A program made the translations under genes and the position numbers. 64,000 nt of DNA from the NCBI GenBank assembly GCA_028683385.1, contig JAQUIJ010000003.1:310001-374000 (forward strand), written 5' to 3'. The DNA is from Prolixibacteraceae bacterium. GTDB lineage: Bacteria; Bacteroidota; Bacteroidia; Bacteroidales; Prolixibacteraceae. Below the pieces are notes generated by a model. That model worked only from the letters and a program-made list of their open reading frames with translations, had not been told where the DNA came from and ran no database searches. The stretch's first letter is position 1. Each line of letters starts with the position of its first letter. Below, piece by piece: positions 1 to 8,728 of the stretch.

Positions 1-831
1 ACAAAAAATCACTGTGATACTGTCTTCGCGGTTAAACTTCATCAGTCGCGTCAAGGCTCGGGTTAAGTTTAGAACCACAAAAAATAACGCAATTACACTT
101 GCTGTGAGTACAATCAAGTCGAACCAACTGATGTTTTTGAAAATGCCATTCAGGAACGAATCGCTAAAACTACGATACACCACCGAAAGAATAACTGATT
201 TGTCGAATAAACTCAGGTATCTCTTGTTTTTAATGGCCCAGCTTCCCCAGAATCGGTGCAATACTAATCCGGTAAATACCGGCAGTAAAATCGTCATGAA
301 TAAATCGGCCATTACGCCTCCGAAATCAAATGCTTCGGCCTGTTTTTCCAGAAAGAAGCCCATTAGGAGTGGAGTAACTACAATACCGATTACTCCTGAA
401 ATACTGGCATTAAAAATAGCGCTTGGAATGTTCCCTTTAGCAATTGAAACCATAACTACTGAAGACGAAACGGTGGATGGCAAAGCGGCCAGAAAGAAAA
501 CGGCAAGCCACAATACTTCATTATCGGTACCTTTCAGGAACGGTCGGAAGAGCAAAACCAAAAGTGGGAAAACAATAAATGTAATCGACTGGATAAGCAA
601 ATGCAATCGCCAGTTTTTCAGGTCGTTTACCAGTTTCTCCGGACTCAGTCGCAATCCATAAAAAAAGAAAAGAAGAGCAATGCCATACTGAATTAGTACT
701 TTCAGGTTGAAAAAACTGTTTACTCCGCCAATGCCGGGGATGAGCCAGGCCAACACAATCATCGATATAATACCGAGTATAAACGGATCTGGAAGGTATT
801 TCTTCCATTTGGAGAGTAAACTTTTTGTCAT
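1..831 (-). CDS. Bile acid:sodium symporter-like transporter (SBF-like/YfeH type), 3' end cut by window
   Basis: Reading the minus strand from an ATG at 831 gives 277 open codons that run off the window edge, so the C-terminus is missing (relatives such as E. coli YfeH have about 330 residues). The start reads MTKSLLSKWKKYLPDPFILG, followed by hydrophobic helices (IISMIVLAWLIPGIGG; YGIALLFFFYGLRLSP). The last codons give REDSITVIFC, which matches the conserved stretch before GSKKSL in the family. This is an inner-membrane secondary transporter, probably Na+-driven. The substrate cannot be told from sequence; family members are annotated for bile acids or other organic anions, but that is not established here. 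It lies downstream of menE in the same direction, 154 bases away, so co-transcription is uncertain. Confidence 0.8.
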   Translation of the reverse strand, partial: MTKSLLSKWKKYLPDPFILGIISMIVLAWLIPGIGGVNSFFNLKVLIQYGIALLFFFYGLRLSPEKLVNDLKNWRLHLLIQSITFIVFPLLVLLFRPFLKGTDNEVLWLAVFFLAALPSTVSSSVVMVSIAKGNIPSAIFNASISGVIGIVVTPLLMGFFLEKQAEAFDFGGVMADLFMTILLPVFTGLVLHRFWGSWAIKNKRYLSLFDKSVILSVVYRSFSDSFLNGIFKNISWFDLIVLTASVIALFFVVLNLTRALTRLMKFNREDSITVIFC

Positions 832-985
832 TTTCTGTTTTGCAAAATCAGGATTTAGATTCTTCTGAATTTTTAAGCTGATAAAGATTAAACTATTTCG
901 GCTAAAAGCGTTCGCCGATAAGCATATTGTGGTGCGAACCGTCAAAAGTTAATGAAAAGATAAAAGCCGTGTTTCTTGTTTGGCC

Positions 986-2062
986 CTATTTCCGTAGCAT
1001 CTTTTTTAGGTCGCTCCTGATTATTTTCCCGCTGTTAGTTTCAGGAAGCCGATCAATGAACCTGATGGATTTGGGAGATTCGTAAGGCGTTAAAATTAAG
1101 GCGATTTTTTGTTTCAGGATATAAGTATCAAACGACATGCCTTCAATAATCAGAACCAATTGTTCTCCCAGTCTTTCATCCGGAGCCGAAGATATTACGA
1201 AACGCCTGCTGATTATCGGTTCCAGTTTTTTCTCCAATGATTCCGGCGAATACTTGATTCCTCCTGAATTGATTACTGAGTCGGCACGCCCTAAAATCCG
1301 GAAAGAAGTGTCTGATTGAAGTTCTGCCAAATCGTTGGTTTGAATTGGTTCATCAAACTCCGGATGATGGATTTGCAAACAATCGGTTTCGCCGAGACTT
1401 ACCCAAATGCCCGGCAGACAATGGTAGAAATCTGACCTTCGATTACCAGAAAGTTCGCGAATGGCAATGTGCGAAGCGGTTTCTGTCATTCCATAGGTAA
1501 TAACCACACGGCTCGAAAGTTGACTGATTTGTGATTCCAAAGCTGAAGAAATTGCCGATCCACCTATCAGCAAATTCCGAATGTTTTGTAGTTTTTGTAT
1601 TCCTGAAGGTTGTTCCAAAAGCTTAAAAACCTGATTGGGAACCATGGCGCCAAAGTCAAAAATTTCCTGTTCCAGGAAGTCGAAATCGGTAGCTGGGTCA
1701 ACGGTAATCAGGTTCATTTGCCCAACAATGGCGCGGACAACCATCATTTTCCCGGCAATGTAACGGCAGGGCAAACTCAGTAAAAGCCGGTTGTTTTTTT
1801 GCAGTCCGAAATATTCAATGGTTCGTTCAGCGCTTTTTTGCATTACCGATTTGGGCAATTCAATGGGCTTTGGTTCGCCCGTGCTTCCCGAGGTTTGAGC
1901 CAAAACGAAATCGGAATCCGAAAACCACTCGTTCAGAAACAGATACAGTTCTTTCTCCCATTCCGGAGTGTTGGGATTGTTTGTAATTTCTAACGATCTG
2001 TGAATTAGTTCTGCGCTAGAAATTTCTTTGCCGTTCAGAATGATATTTTTGAAAATTGTCAT
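986..2062 (-). CDS. menE: o-Succinylbenzoate-CoA ligase (MenE), short Bacteroidota form
   Basis: This is a member of the ANL superfamily of adenylate-forming enzymes. It activates o-succinylbenzoate with ATP and CoA in menaquinone synthesis in the cytoplasm. The nucleotide-binding P-loop TSGSTGEPKPI lies near residues 56-66, the YGMTET motif near 188-193, and the C-terminal SGKIIRSDLKK carries the expected catalytic lysine near residue 348. At 358 residues it is shorter than the roughly 450-490 residues of many MenE proteins, with a reduced N-terminal part. I infer MenE rather than a generic acyl-CoA ligase mainly because menC lies directly upstream on the same strand, separated by a palindromic repeat element. 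No other men gene is in the window. Confidence 0.85.
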   Translation of the reverse strand: MTIFKNIILNGKEISSAELIHRSLEITNNPNTPEWEKELYLFLNEWFSDSDFVLAQTSGSTGEPKPIELPKSVMQKSAERTIEYFGLQKNNRLLLSLPCRYIAGKMMVVRAIVGQMNLITVDPATDFDFLEQEIFDFGAMVPNQVFKLLEQPSGIQKLQNIRNLLIGGSAISSALESQISQLSSRVVITYGMTETASHIAIRELSGNRRSDFYHCLPGIWVSLGETDCLQIHHPEFDEPIQTNDLAELQSDTSFRILGRADSVINSGGIKYSPESLEKKLEPIISRRFVISSAPDERLGEQLVLIIEGMSFDTYILKQKIALILTPYESPKSIRFIDRLPETNSGKIIRSDLKKMLRK

Positions 2063-2095
2063 TAATCTAAATTGAAATTATCAAATTATCGTTTC

Positions 2096-2242
2096 GGTGC
2101 GCTGCACCTCTCTATTTAGGTGATAATTAATTTTCTACAAATATATTGGTGCGCTGCACCTTTTGAAATTAGGTTAAGCAGCAGTGCTGCGAAATATTTG
2201 TAGAAAAATAGGTAATGAAATCAATCTAAGGTGCAGAGCACC
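2096..2242. repeat. Palindromic repeat element between menC and menE
   Basis: The core is an inverted pair: TTTTCTACAAATAT at about 2130-2144 and ATATTTGTAGAAAAA at about 2194-2208. Between them are two small palindromes, GGTGCGCTGCACC (2148-2160) and GCAGCAGTGCTGC (2178-2190). GGTGCGCTGCACC also occurs at 2096-2108, and a variant GGTGCAGAGCACC at 2230-2242. The nested hairpins look like a REP/BIME-type mobile palindrome of the kind moved by RAYT (IS200-like) transposases. That origin is inference; no such transposase is in the window. Confidence 0.6.
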
Positions 2243-2275
2243 GGGATAAGATTCACCACATGTTTTACTTTTTAT

Positions 2276-3337
2276 TTAGAAATCGTCATCCTTTTCTTCT
2301 TCTCGCAGATTCTCCAGATTCCATCCTTTCACTGGAAGAAATCGCAATTGATCGCCTGTAATTTCGAGTGGAGAATCAAAATTGTTGGTAAAAAGCTGGC
2401 CGGTTCCCAGGCCTTGTTCGTTTTTGGCATTCAGTTGGAAAGTCCATTGTGCAATGGCATTTAGCCCAATGTTCGATTCGAGTGCCGAAGTAATCCACCA
2501 ACCAGAACCATTCTTCTCTGCTAATTCGATCCATTTTTCGCAACCTGCAAAACCGCCATGCAAGCTAGGTTTCAGGATGAGGTAAGCCGGATGGATCGTT
2601 TCGAGCAATTTCTGCATTTCTTTACCGGAACTGATGCCGATCAGTTCTTCATCCAACCCAATCGGAACGGGCGATTGGCGACACAATTCGGCCATTTCGT
2701 TCCAGCGGCCTGTTGGTATGGGCTGCTCAATGGAATGAATTTGTAACTCGGATAAGCGTTTCAGGTTTTCGAACGCAGTTTGGTACGAATAGGCGCAGTT
2801 GGCATCAACCCGGAGTGTAATTTCTTCCGGTGAAAACTCACTGCGAATCGACTTCAGCAATTCCAGTTCGGTTTCAAAATCCAGTGCGCCAATTTTCATT
2901 TTGATGCAGCGGAAACCGGCATCCAGCTTGGTACGAATCTGCTGTTTCATAAATTCGGGTGTTCCCATCCAGATTAGTCCGTTGATGGGGATTCCCTGTT
3001 CGCCACGTGTAAATGCTGAAGGGAAAAGTTCCTGTCTGCCGCCATTCCTTAAATCGAGTAAAGCCGTTTCAAGGCCAAATTTGATGGATGGCCAGGCATT
3101 CAGCTCTTCAGGAGATTGGCTGAAATAGCCAATTTGTTCGCAAACCTGAAGCAACTTCGCACTCATTCTTTTCGGACTTTCGATGCTCAAATCGGACAGG
3201 GGAGCACATTCGCCAATGCCGGTGTTCGTTCCGTCGTTCAGAAAAATAAACCACGAATCGCGGGTGGTGTAAACTCCGCGCGACGTGCCTGAGGCCTGTT
3301 TAAAGTTGAGCGTATATTTTTGAAAGGAAGCCTTCAT
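2276..3337 (-). CDS. menC: o-Succinylbenzoate synthase (MenC)
   Basis: This is an enolase-superfamily enzyme that dehydrates SHCHC to o-succinylbenzoate in menaquinone synthesis. The expected residues are visible: the KMK lysine pair near 143-145, metal ligands in VDAN (Asp near 178), IEQP (Glu near 205) and LDEE (Asp near 230), and the opposing lysine in LKPSLHGG near 254. At 353 residues the length fits the family. The start MKASFQKYTL is the first ATG and leads into the normal N-terminal capping domain. It sits 20 bases downstream of folK on the same strand, and menE follows after a repeat-bearing gap, suggesting a folK-menC-menE transcription unit. Confidence 0.9.
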   Translation of the reverse strand: MKASFQKYTLNFKQASGTSRGVYTTRDSWFIFLNDGTNTGIGECAPLSDLSIESPKRMSAKLLQVCEQIGYFSQSPEELNAWPSIKFGLETALLDLRNGGRQELFPSAFTRGEQGIPINGLIWMGTPEFMKQQIRTKLDAGFRCIKMKIGALDFETELELLKSIRSEFSPEEITLRVDANCAYSYQTAFENLKRLSELQIHSIEQPIPTGRWNEMAELCRQSPVPIGLDEELIGISSGKEMQKLLETIHPAYLILKPSLHGGFAGCEKWIELAEKNGSGWWITSALESNIGLNAIAQWTFQLNAKNEQGLGTGQLFTNNFDSPLEITGDQLRFLPVKGWNLENLREEEKDDDF

Positions 3338-3356
3338 TGGAGTTAGGAGTGATAAA

Positions 3357-3857
3357 TTATGAGTTTGAAGTTTTTGTCACTTTTTCAACTTTTAAAGAAT
3401 CAGTGCATTCAATTAGTATTTGCCTGATGCTTTTCTGAAATACAGGATGAATCAGTTCCGGAGCAATTTCGCAGAGTGGAACGAGTGCAAATTTCCGTTC
3501 CTGAATGCGTGGATGCGGAACAACCAGCTTTTCAGTTTGGATGATCTGGTCAGCGTAGAATAAAATGTCGATATCGATGATCCGTGAATCGTATTGGTTT
3601 GCTTTCCGGATTCGTCCCAGTTCATACTCGATTTGCTGTGTTTGAACAAGAACTTCTTCCGGAGAAAGTGACGTTGACAATTCAATAACCTGATTCCAAA
3701 AGATGTCGTCCGACTCAAATCCCCAGGGTTCAGTTTCGTAAAGGACTGATTGGTTGGTAATCGCTCCAACATGCTGGCTCAGTCTTGCTCTAGCTTCAGA
3801 AAAAACCTTCAGTTTATCTCCCAAATTTCCGCCTAACAGGATATATAGCTTAATCAT
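3357..3857 (-). CDS. folK: 2-Amino-4-hydroxy-6-hydroxymethyldihydropteridine pyrophosphokinase (HPPK)
   Basis: This cytoplasmic enzyme transfers pyrophosphate from ATP to the pterin alcohol in folate synthesis. The N-terminus MIKLYILLGGNLGD and the motifs YETEPWGF, RIIDIDILFY and VPHPRIQERKFALVPLCEI are typical of HPPK. I start at the ATG at 3857 (166 residues). An in-frame ATG 27 bases upstream would add MFLLHISVL, which family members do not have. It lies in front of menC, 20 bases apart. The upstream gap to the divergent sppA is only 87 bases, so both promoters must lie there. Confidence 0.92.
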   Translation of the reverse strand: MIKLYILLGGNLGDKLKVFSEARARLSQHVGAITNQSVLYETEPWGFESDDIFWNQVIELSTSLSPEEVLVQTQQIEYELGRIRKANQYDSRIIDIDILFYADQIIQTEKLVVPHPRIQERKFALVPLCEIAPELIHPVFQKSIRQILIECTDSLKVEKVTKTSNS

Positions 3858-3944
3858 AAGAACTGAAATGTGTAACAAAAACACTATTTTCGTACAAATC
3901 TATCGTTCATTTTAATCGAAACAAATTAATTCAAATAAATAAGC

Positions 3945-5714
3945 ATGAAGCAATTTTTAAAATTTACGCTGGCTTCGATTGTTGGCGTTATGGTTGCAGG
4001 CCTTTTACTACTTTTTATTACTATCGGGGTCATTACAGCAATGGTTTCGGGTTCTGACGAACCGGTACAATCGGAGAGCAACAGCGTGTTACTCCTGAAA
4101 TTCGATCATCAGATTGTTGACCGCGCCCGGAAAAATCCGCTGGAAGGTCTCGATTTCGGAATGTTTCAGGGTGAGAAAACCGTTGGATTAAACGACATGC
4201 TCGATTGTATCCGGAAAGCAAAAACCGATCACAATATTCTGGGTATTTATTTGAATCCGATGGATATTCAGGCTGGAATGGCTACAGTTGAAGAAATCCG
4301 TTCGGCACTGAAAGATTTCAAAACTTCAGGGAAATTTATTTATGCCTATGGCGATGCTTTTTCGCAAAAGGCTTATTATCTGGTTACTGTAGCCGACAGT
4401 TTGGTACTGAATCCTCAGGGCTCGGTTGATTTCCGTGGATTGGGTGGCGAGCGTACCTTCTTCAAAAAAGGATTGGAAAAACTCGGAGTTGAGATGCAGA
4501 TTATCCGTCATGGCAAATTTAAATCGGCAGTGGAGCCGTTCCTGCTGGATAAAATGAGTCCTGAAAATCGACTTCAGACAGAAACTTACATGAAAAGTAT
4601 GTGGAGCGAAATGTTGACTGATATTTCGGCCTCACGTAAAATGGGCTTCGACGAATTGAATGACATTGCTGACGCAGTTGCGACATTCCGGAAAGCTGAT
4701 TTCGCCAAACAGAAAAACCTGGTTGACCGGCTGAAATACAAAGATCAGGTGATTGATGACCTGAAAAAACTGACCAACACCGATGCAAAGGATGATGTAA
4801 AGGCAATTGATATTTACAAGTACATTAAAGTTCCGGATGCGAATGGTCCCAAAACGATGGCCCGCAAAAAGATTGCTGTGATTTATGCTTCAGGCGATAT
4901 CGATAGCGGAACTTCGGAGGACGACATTAAATCGGAGGATCTTTCGAGAACTATTCGCGAAGCCCGCCGCGATTCTTCGATCAAAGCGATTGTGTTGCGC
5001 ATCAATTCTCCGGGAGGAAGCGCTTATGGCTCCGACGTGATCTGGCGCGAAGTGAAACTGGCCGCACAAGCCAAGCCTTTGATTGCTTCGATGGGCGATG
5101 TGGCTGCATCGGGCGGTTATTACATTGCCTGCGCAGCCGATACCATTATGGCCGATCGAACCACCATTACCGGATCGATTGGTATTTTCGGGATGATTCC
5201 AAATTTTCAAAACTTACTTTCGAATAAACTTGGAATTACTCAGGATGTGGTTACTACCAACGAGCATTCCGACATGATTTCGGTCACCCGCCCAATGTCG
5301 GCGTTTGAGCGCGATTTGATGCAACAAATGATCGAAAGTGGTTACGATACCTTTATTTCACGGGTCGCCGAAGGTCGTAAAATGGAGAAGACTGCAGTTG
5401 ATGAAATTGGACAAGGCCGCGTTTGGGCTGCCACCAATGCTAAAGAAATTAAGCTGGTTGACGTTTATGGTGGATTGACTGAAGCGATTGAACTGGCCAG
5501 CAAAATGGCTAAACTGGATAACTACCGGATTGTAAATCTGCCTAAACTGAAAGATCCGATTGAGGAATTGATGAAAGAGTTTACCGGATCGGCCAAAGCC
5601 AGATTTATGAAAGACGAACTGGGCGAAACCTACAAATTCTACGATCAGTTACGCGGAGTCGTTTCTCAGAGGGGAATTCTGACACGTGTACCTTATGATA
5701 TTGATATTCATTAG
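3945..5714 (+). CDS. sppA: Signal peptide peptidase SppA, 67-kDa type
   Basis: This is a membrane-anchored serine protease of family S49 that degrades cleaved signal peptides. An N-terminal membrane helix (residues about 8-35) is followed by two tandem S49 domains. The catalytic lysine is in GKFKSAVEPF (K193) and the nucleophilic serine is in GDVAASGGYY (S389), giving the Ser-Lys dyad split across the two domains as in E. coli SppA. The length, 589 residues, fits the long form. It is transcribed alone, divergently from folK, and is followed by a REP-like hairpin element. Confidence 0.92.
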   Translation: MKQFLKFTLASIVGVMVAGLLLLFITIGVITAMVSGSDEPVQSESNSVLLLKFDHQIVDRARKNPLEGLDFGMFQGEKTVGLNDMLDCIRKAKTDHNILGIYLNPMDIQAGMATVEEIRSALKDFKTSGKFIYAYGDAFSQKAYYLVTVADSLVLNPQGSVDFRGLGGERTFFKKGLEKLGVEMQIIRHGKFKSAVEPFLLDKMSPENRLQTETYMKSMWSEMLTDISASRKMGFDELNDIADAVATFRKADFAKQKNLVDRLKYKDQVIDDLKKLTNTDAKDDVKAIDIYKYIKVPDANGPKTMARKKIAVIYASGDIDSGTSEDDIKSEDLSRTIREARRDSSIKAIVLRINSPGGSAYGSDVIWREVKLAAQAKPLIASMGDVAASGGYYIACAADTIMADRTTITGSIGIFGMIPNFQNLLSNKLGITQDVVTTNEHSDMISVTRPMSAFERDLMQQMIESGYDTFISRVAEGRKMEKTAVDEIGQGRVWAATNAKEIKLVDVYGGLTEAIELASKMAKLDNYRIVNLPKLKDPIEELMKEFTGSAKARFMKDELGETYKFYDQLRGVVSQRGILTRVPYDIDIH

Positions 5715-5762
5715 TAAAAACCAGGAAAAGTTATCATAAAAGGCAGAAGTATCGCAATCCTA

Positions 5763-5831
5763 GTCATCCCGAACTCGTTTTCGGGATCTAATATGCAGTG
5801 CTTTGAGATCCTGAAACAAGTTCAGGATGAC
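5763..5831. repeat. REP-like double hairpin downstream of sppA
   Basis: Two hairpins lie in opposite orientation: GTCATCCCGAA...TTCGGGATCT (5763-5789) and AGATCCTGAA...TTCAGGATGAC (5806-5831). The outer GTCATCC/GGATGAC ends pair with each other, so the whole 69 bases can also fold as one stem. A related copy is at 13592-13655. This is typical of bacterial REP/BIME repeats. It may also stabilise or end the sppA transcript (inference). Confidence 0.7.
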
Positions 5832-5857
5832 AGCATTAATAACTAAAATTGTATCAA

Positions 5858-6199
5858 ATGGCATACAATCAAACTTTGGCAAACCGAATCAGGGAGCAGC
5901 TTCAGGATTTGGATGCAATTGAGGAAAGGGAAATGATGGGTGGTTTGTGTTTCATGCTCAACGATAAAATGTGCGTAGGCATTATCAAAGATGAAATGAT
6001 GTGCCGGTTGGATCCTGCTCTTTATGAGGAAGCGCTTGAAAAAACTGGGTGCCACGAGATGGACTTTACCGGGAAACCCATGAAAGGCTGGGTGCTGATT
6101 GAAGAATCGGGAATGAAGACTGTTGCCGATTTGAATTACTGGATTGGACTTGCAGTTGACTATAACAAATATGCCAAATCATCAAAAAAGAAAAAATAA
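5858..6199 (+). CDS. TfoX N-terminal-domain protein
   Basis: This is a stand-alone TfoX-N domain protein (113 residues). Family features seen are the N-terminal helix LANRIREQLQDL, the EREMMGGLCFMLNDKMCVGI strand region, and GKPMKGWVLI near the end, then a lysine-rich tail. The domain is best known from the competence regulator TfoX/Sxy, but single-domain copies are widespread and their role is not established. I start at the ATG at 5858; a TTG three codons upstream is less likely. The cyclophilin gene starts 4 bases after its stop, so the two are probably co-transcribed. Confidence 0.8.
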   Translation: MAYNQTLANRIREQLQDLDAIEEREMMGGLCFMLNDKMCVGIIKDEMMCRLDPALYEEALEKTGCHEMDFTGKPMKGWVLIEESGMKTVADLNYWIGLAVDYNKYAKSSKKKK

Positions 6200-6203
6200 A
6201 CAA

Positions 6204-6779
6204 ATGACAATGAAGACAAAACTAATTTTTGTTCTCCTGAATCTGTTCTTCCTGAATTCGTTTGCACAAAAAAACATTCCTTGCCTGATCAAAACTTCGA
6301 TGGGCAATATCCGAATTGAACTCTATGCCGATAAAGCGCCGGTTACAGTCGCCAATTTTCTGAGATATGTCGATCATCAGTTGTACGATGGGAGTAGTTT
6401 TTTCAGGGTTTGTACGCCTGAAAATGAAAAAAACAGAAAGGTAAAAATACAGGTTGTGCAGGGTGGCGATGTTCCCGAAGGAAAAGAGTTTGAACCGATA
6501 CCCATTGAGACCACCCAACAAACCGGAATTCACCATCTAAATGGCACTTTATCGATGGCCAGAGATGCGCCGAACACGGCAACCAGCAGTTTTTCGATCT
6601 GCATCAACGACCAGCCCGATTTGGATTTTGCCGGAAAACGTAATCACGACGGGCAAGGGTTTGCCGCCTTTGGAAGGGTAACCAAAGGAATGAAAGTGGC
6701 CCGGAAGATTCAGGCGCAAAAGGACAAAGATCAATATTTGGTTAATCCGGTGAAGATTATTTCGATCAGGAGGTTGTAG
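6204..6779 (+). CDS. Secreted cyclophilin-type peptidyl-prolyl cis-trans isomerase
   Basis: A signal peptide (KTKLIFVLLNLFFLNSFA, then cleavage before QKN) precedes a cyclophilin domain that should act on proline peptide bonds in the periplasm. Motifs seen are TSMGNIRIELYADKAPVTVANFL, FFRV (conserved arginine of the active site, with Phe where His is usual), VQGGD, GTLSMAR and GFAAFGRV. The start is either the ATG at 6204 or the one two codons later at 6210; both keep the signal peptide. The longer reading from 6144 overlaps the tfoX-like gene and would bury the signal peptide, so I reject it. Confidence 0.88.
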   Translation: MTMKTKLIFVLLNLFFLNSFAQKNIPCLIKTSMGNIRIELYADKAPVTVANFLRYVDHQLYDGSSFFRVCTPENEKNRKVKIQVVQGGDVPEGKEFEPIPIETTQQTGIHHLNGTLSMARDAPNTATSSFSICINDQPDLDFAGKRNHDGQGFAAFGRVTKGMKVARKIQAQKDKDQYLVNPVKIISIRRL

Positions 6780-6837
6780 TAATCGTTTGAAATATACATT
6801 TGCGGAGGGAAATCACATTACTTTTAAAACGGAAAAA

Positions 6838-7140
6838 ATGAAGAAACTATTTTTATTAAAAGCTGATTTTCAGGATGCCAGCCGTGCTGATGGCAAAAGG
6901 TATTTTTGTCCTGAATGTGTGATGATTGAAGGTCTGTTATCATATTATCCGCGTCTTCTGAACGAGTTGGAAGTGAAATATGTCAACTTTGCCCGTCCGC
7001 GTCCGGCATTAGTCGATCTTTTGGGTGAAGAAAACCAAAGTTGCCCCGTTTTGGTACTCGAAAACGGAACATTCATCAACGATACCAACGAAATTATTCG
7101 TCATTTGACCGAATACCATAAAATAGGATATTCGCATTAG
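6838..7140 (+). CDS. DUF3088 family protein
   Basis: This is a small (100-residue) protein matching the DUF3088 pattern as I recall it: MKKLFLLKADFQD at the start, a CPEC motif near residues 22-25, FARPRP in the middle, and GEENQSCPVLVL. The CxxC pair in an otherwise thioredoxin-like layout suggests a redox or glutaredoxin-like fold, but no function is established. The ATG at 6838 is preceded by a purine-rich stretch, whereas the longer reading starts with TTG. A strong hairpin terminator follows 28 bases after the stop. Confidence 0.75.
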   Translation: MKKLFLLKADFQDASRADGKRYFCPECVMIEGLLSYYPRLLNELEVKYVNFARPRPALVDLLGEENQSCPVLVLENGTFINDTNEIIRHLTEYHKIGYSH

Positions 7141-7168
7141 CGAAAATCTTTATTGAGAATTGTATAGT

Positions 7169-7208
7169 AAAAAAAGCTCCGGTCTTTCAATGAGATCGGA
7201 GCTTTTTT
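7169..7208. terminator. Bidirectional intrinsic terminator between convergent genes
   Basis: The stem is AAAAAAGCTCCGGTCT...AGATCGGAGCTTTTTT with a 7-base loop and one G-U pair. Runs of A on the left and T on the right let it work on both strands. It separates the DUF3088 gene from the convergent barrel gene. Confidence 0.88.
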
Positions 7209-7225
7209 ACATTTGTAGGCCGTTT

Positions 7226-7816
7226 TTAAAAATTATATCCTAGTCCCAGTTTTATTCCACCTTCATATAAATTTTCATGGTATGATCCTTTCTTACTTCG
7301 AAGGATCAAATGTTTCTGGTAAAAAGGATTTAAACTAACAGTGAAGTTTTTCAGGGTATAGCGTCCACCTATCCCGAGCCCAAATCCAATCCCCGATTGG
7401 TTGTATGTTGATTCGGAAGTCTGACGATGCAGTTCAAAGTCGATTGTTGGACCTGCATTAACAAATAAATACTTCCAAAAGGTTATGTCTCCATAAATGG
7501 GAATTGAGAGCATCTCTATATTCGATTCTTTATAGTGATTCATTCCATCAGGAAAAGTGACCGTTTCAATTTTATTGATTGAATATTCAAGTCCAGTTTC
7601 TATGGAAAAGAACTTGTTAATTTGTCTTGCATACTTCAAATCATATAACTTTCCACCCTTGCCGGTATGGCCCATATCACCAAGCCATCCTTCAGGAATT
7701 TCCAATCCGTTATTTGCAGAAGCAAAAGAAATTGACACCCTGTTTTTTGTTTGAGAGAAAGTGACCAAAGCCAGCAGAATACAAGTTGTGATAAGAACTA
7801 TCTTTTTGAGCATCAT
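7226..7816 (-). CDS. Outer-membrane beta-barrel protein (PorT-like domain)
   Basis: This 196-residue protein has a signal peptide (KKIVLITTCILLALVTFS, cleavage before QTK), then alternating amphipathic strands ending in the aromatic GLGYNF expected of an outer-membrane barrel. Features such as FFSIETGLEYSINKIE, LSIPIYGDITFW and GIGFGLGIGGRY are typical of the eight-strand OMP_b-brl/PorT-like class common in Bacteroidota. No substrate or partner can be named. It is downstream of the transport block on the same strand, but 173 bases from the last permease gene, so membership of that operon is doubtful. Confidence 0.7.
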   Translation of the reverse strand: MMLKKIVLITTCILLALVTFSQTKNRVSISFASANNGLEIPEGWLGDMGHTGKGGKLYDLKYARQINKFFSIETGLEYSINKIETVTFPDGMNHYKESNIEMLSIPIYGDITFWKYLFVNAGPTIDFELHRQTSESTYNQSGIGFGLGIGGRYTLKNFTVSLNPFYQKHLILRSKKGSYHENLYEGGIKLGLGYNF

Positions 7817-7989
7817 TTGAAAATTAAGTTTAATTCAAACATAGATGGAATTTTCTATTGCATGGTTGCGTTGCCCAGATATAATTACCACCGGCTTAAT
7901 CAGTTCCTCTTTAATAATTTCTGAGAGGGAATGAGCTATCGCTCCATAAAGTTTTCTTCTTCCGACTTCTGGCTCCGGTCTCCCGACTT

Positions 7990-8709
7990 TTAAATAAACT
8001 TCTCCCTTTTCTGTAGATTAAACAGTCCGTATAGCACGAAGAGCAGTGTGCCAACAGCCAGAAAAATGCGATTTTTCATGGTCGTTTCCTGCCACACCAT
8101 TTCGTTGAGCCGGTTCGGAATTTCAAACGGGTTCAGGAAAATGTTCCACATGGTGCGTTCCAAAATTCCGGACATGATCAATAATCCAACGCCAATTATC
8201 ACCATAACCACAGCAGTTCCGTTACCGTTTTTAATGATGGTTGAAAACAGGAAGGCCAGTGATCCGAGGAAATAGATGGGAAACATCACATGCCAGGTCA
8301 ACTCAAAAACACTTACGGGCGCCAACAGGTAATAGCTCATCACGGTCAGGCCAATCATCATCAGGAAAACCAGTACAAAAACCAGTACCAACCTAACCAG
8401 CCAAACTTTATAGCGGTAATCCGGTATGCCGAAAAGTATCTCCAAAATTCCGGCATCCAGATCGTTTTGAATACCGAAAGTCATCGGATAGAAAATAAGC
8501 AGGATGCCCGGCATAATCTGTAAATCAAAAATAAATCCTTCGTCTAGTGTGCCATTATCGTAAATGTTGGTGATGGCGATAAAAAAGTAGAACGAAATGG
8601 CTGCCACCACAAACCAGATAAACCGGTTGCCAAAAATGACTTTCATATTGTATTTTACCAATTTCAGGAGCAAAGTCCAAACATTGGCGGCCGAGATTGT
8701 TGATTCCAT
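7990..8709 (-). CDS. ABC-2 type transporter permease (last gene of the RND/ABC block)
   Basis: This 239-residue membrane protein has about six predicted helices (for example FIWFVVAAISFYFFIAITNIY, LVRLVLVFVLVFLMMIGLTV, GTAVVMVIIGVGLLIMSGIL) and the ABC-2 permease layout: a long first loop containing DLDAGILEILFGIPDYRYKVW, then paired helices. It has no ATPase of its own. The nearest ATPase domain is at the C-terminus of the hybrid pump just upstream, 92 bases away, and I infer that the two work together. The gap holds a repeat element made of ATCGTTAATC words. Confidence 0.8.
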   Translation of the reverse strand: MESTISAANVWTLLLKLVKYNMKVIFGNRFIWFVVAAISFYFFIAITNIYDNGTLDEGFIFDLQIMPGILLIFYPMTFGIQNDLDAGILEILFGIPDYRYKVWLVRLVLVFVLVFLMMIGLTVMSYYLLAPVSVFELTWHVMFPIYFLGSLAFLFSTIIKNGNGTAVVMVIIGVGLLIMSGILERTMWNIFLNPFEIPNRLNEMVWQETTMKNRIFLAVGTLLFVLYGLFNLQKREKFI

Positions 8710-8728
8710 AGTTTTGTTATTTAATTTT

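Noticed and set aside
14-661. Long plus-strand open frame over the first 0.65 kb
   Set aside because: It is the antisense of the symporter-like gene, has no recognisable domain, and the minus-strand frame matches a known family up to the window edge.
521-808. Minus-strand open frame of 95 codons
   Set aside because: It lies in another frame of the symporter-like gene and its product shows no domain.
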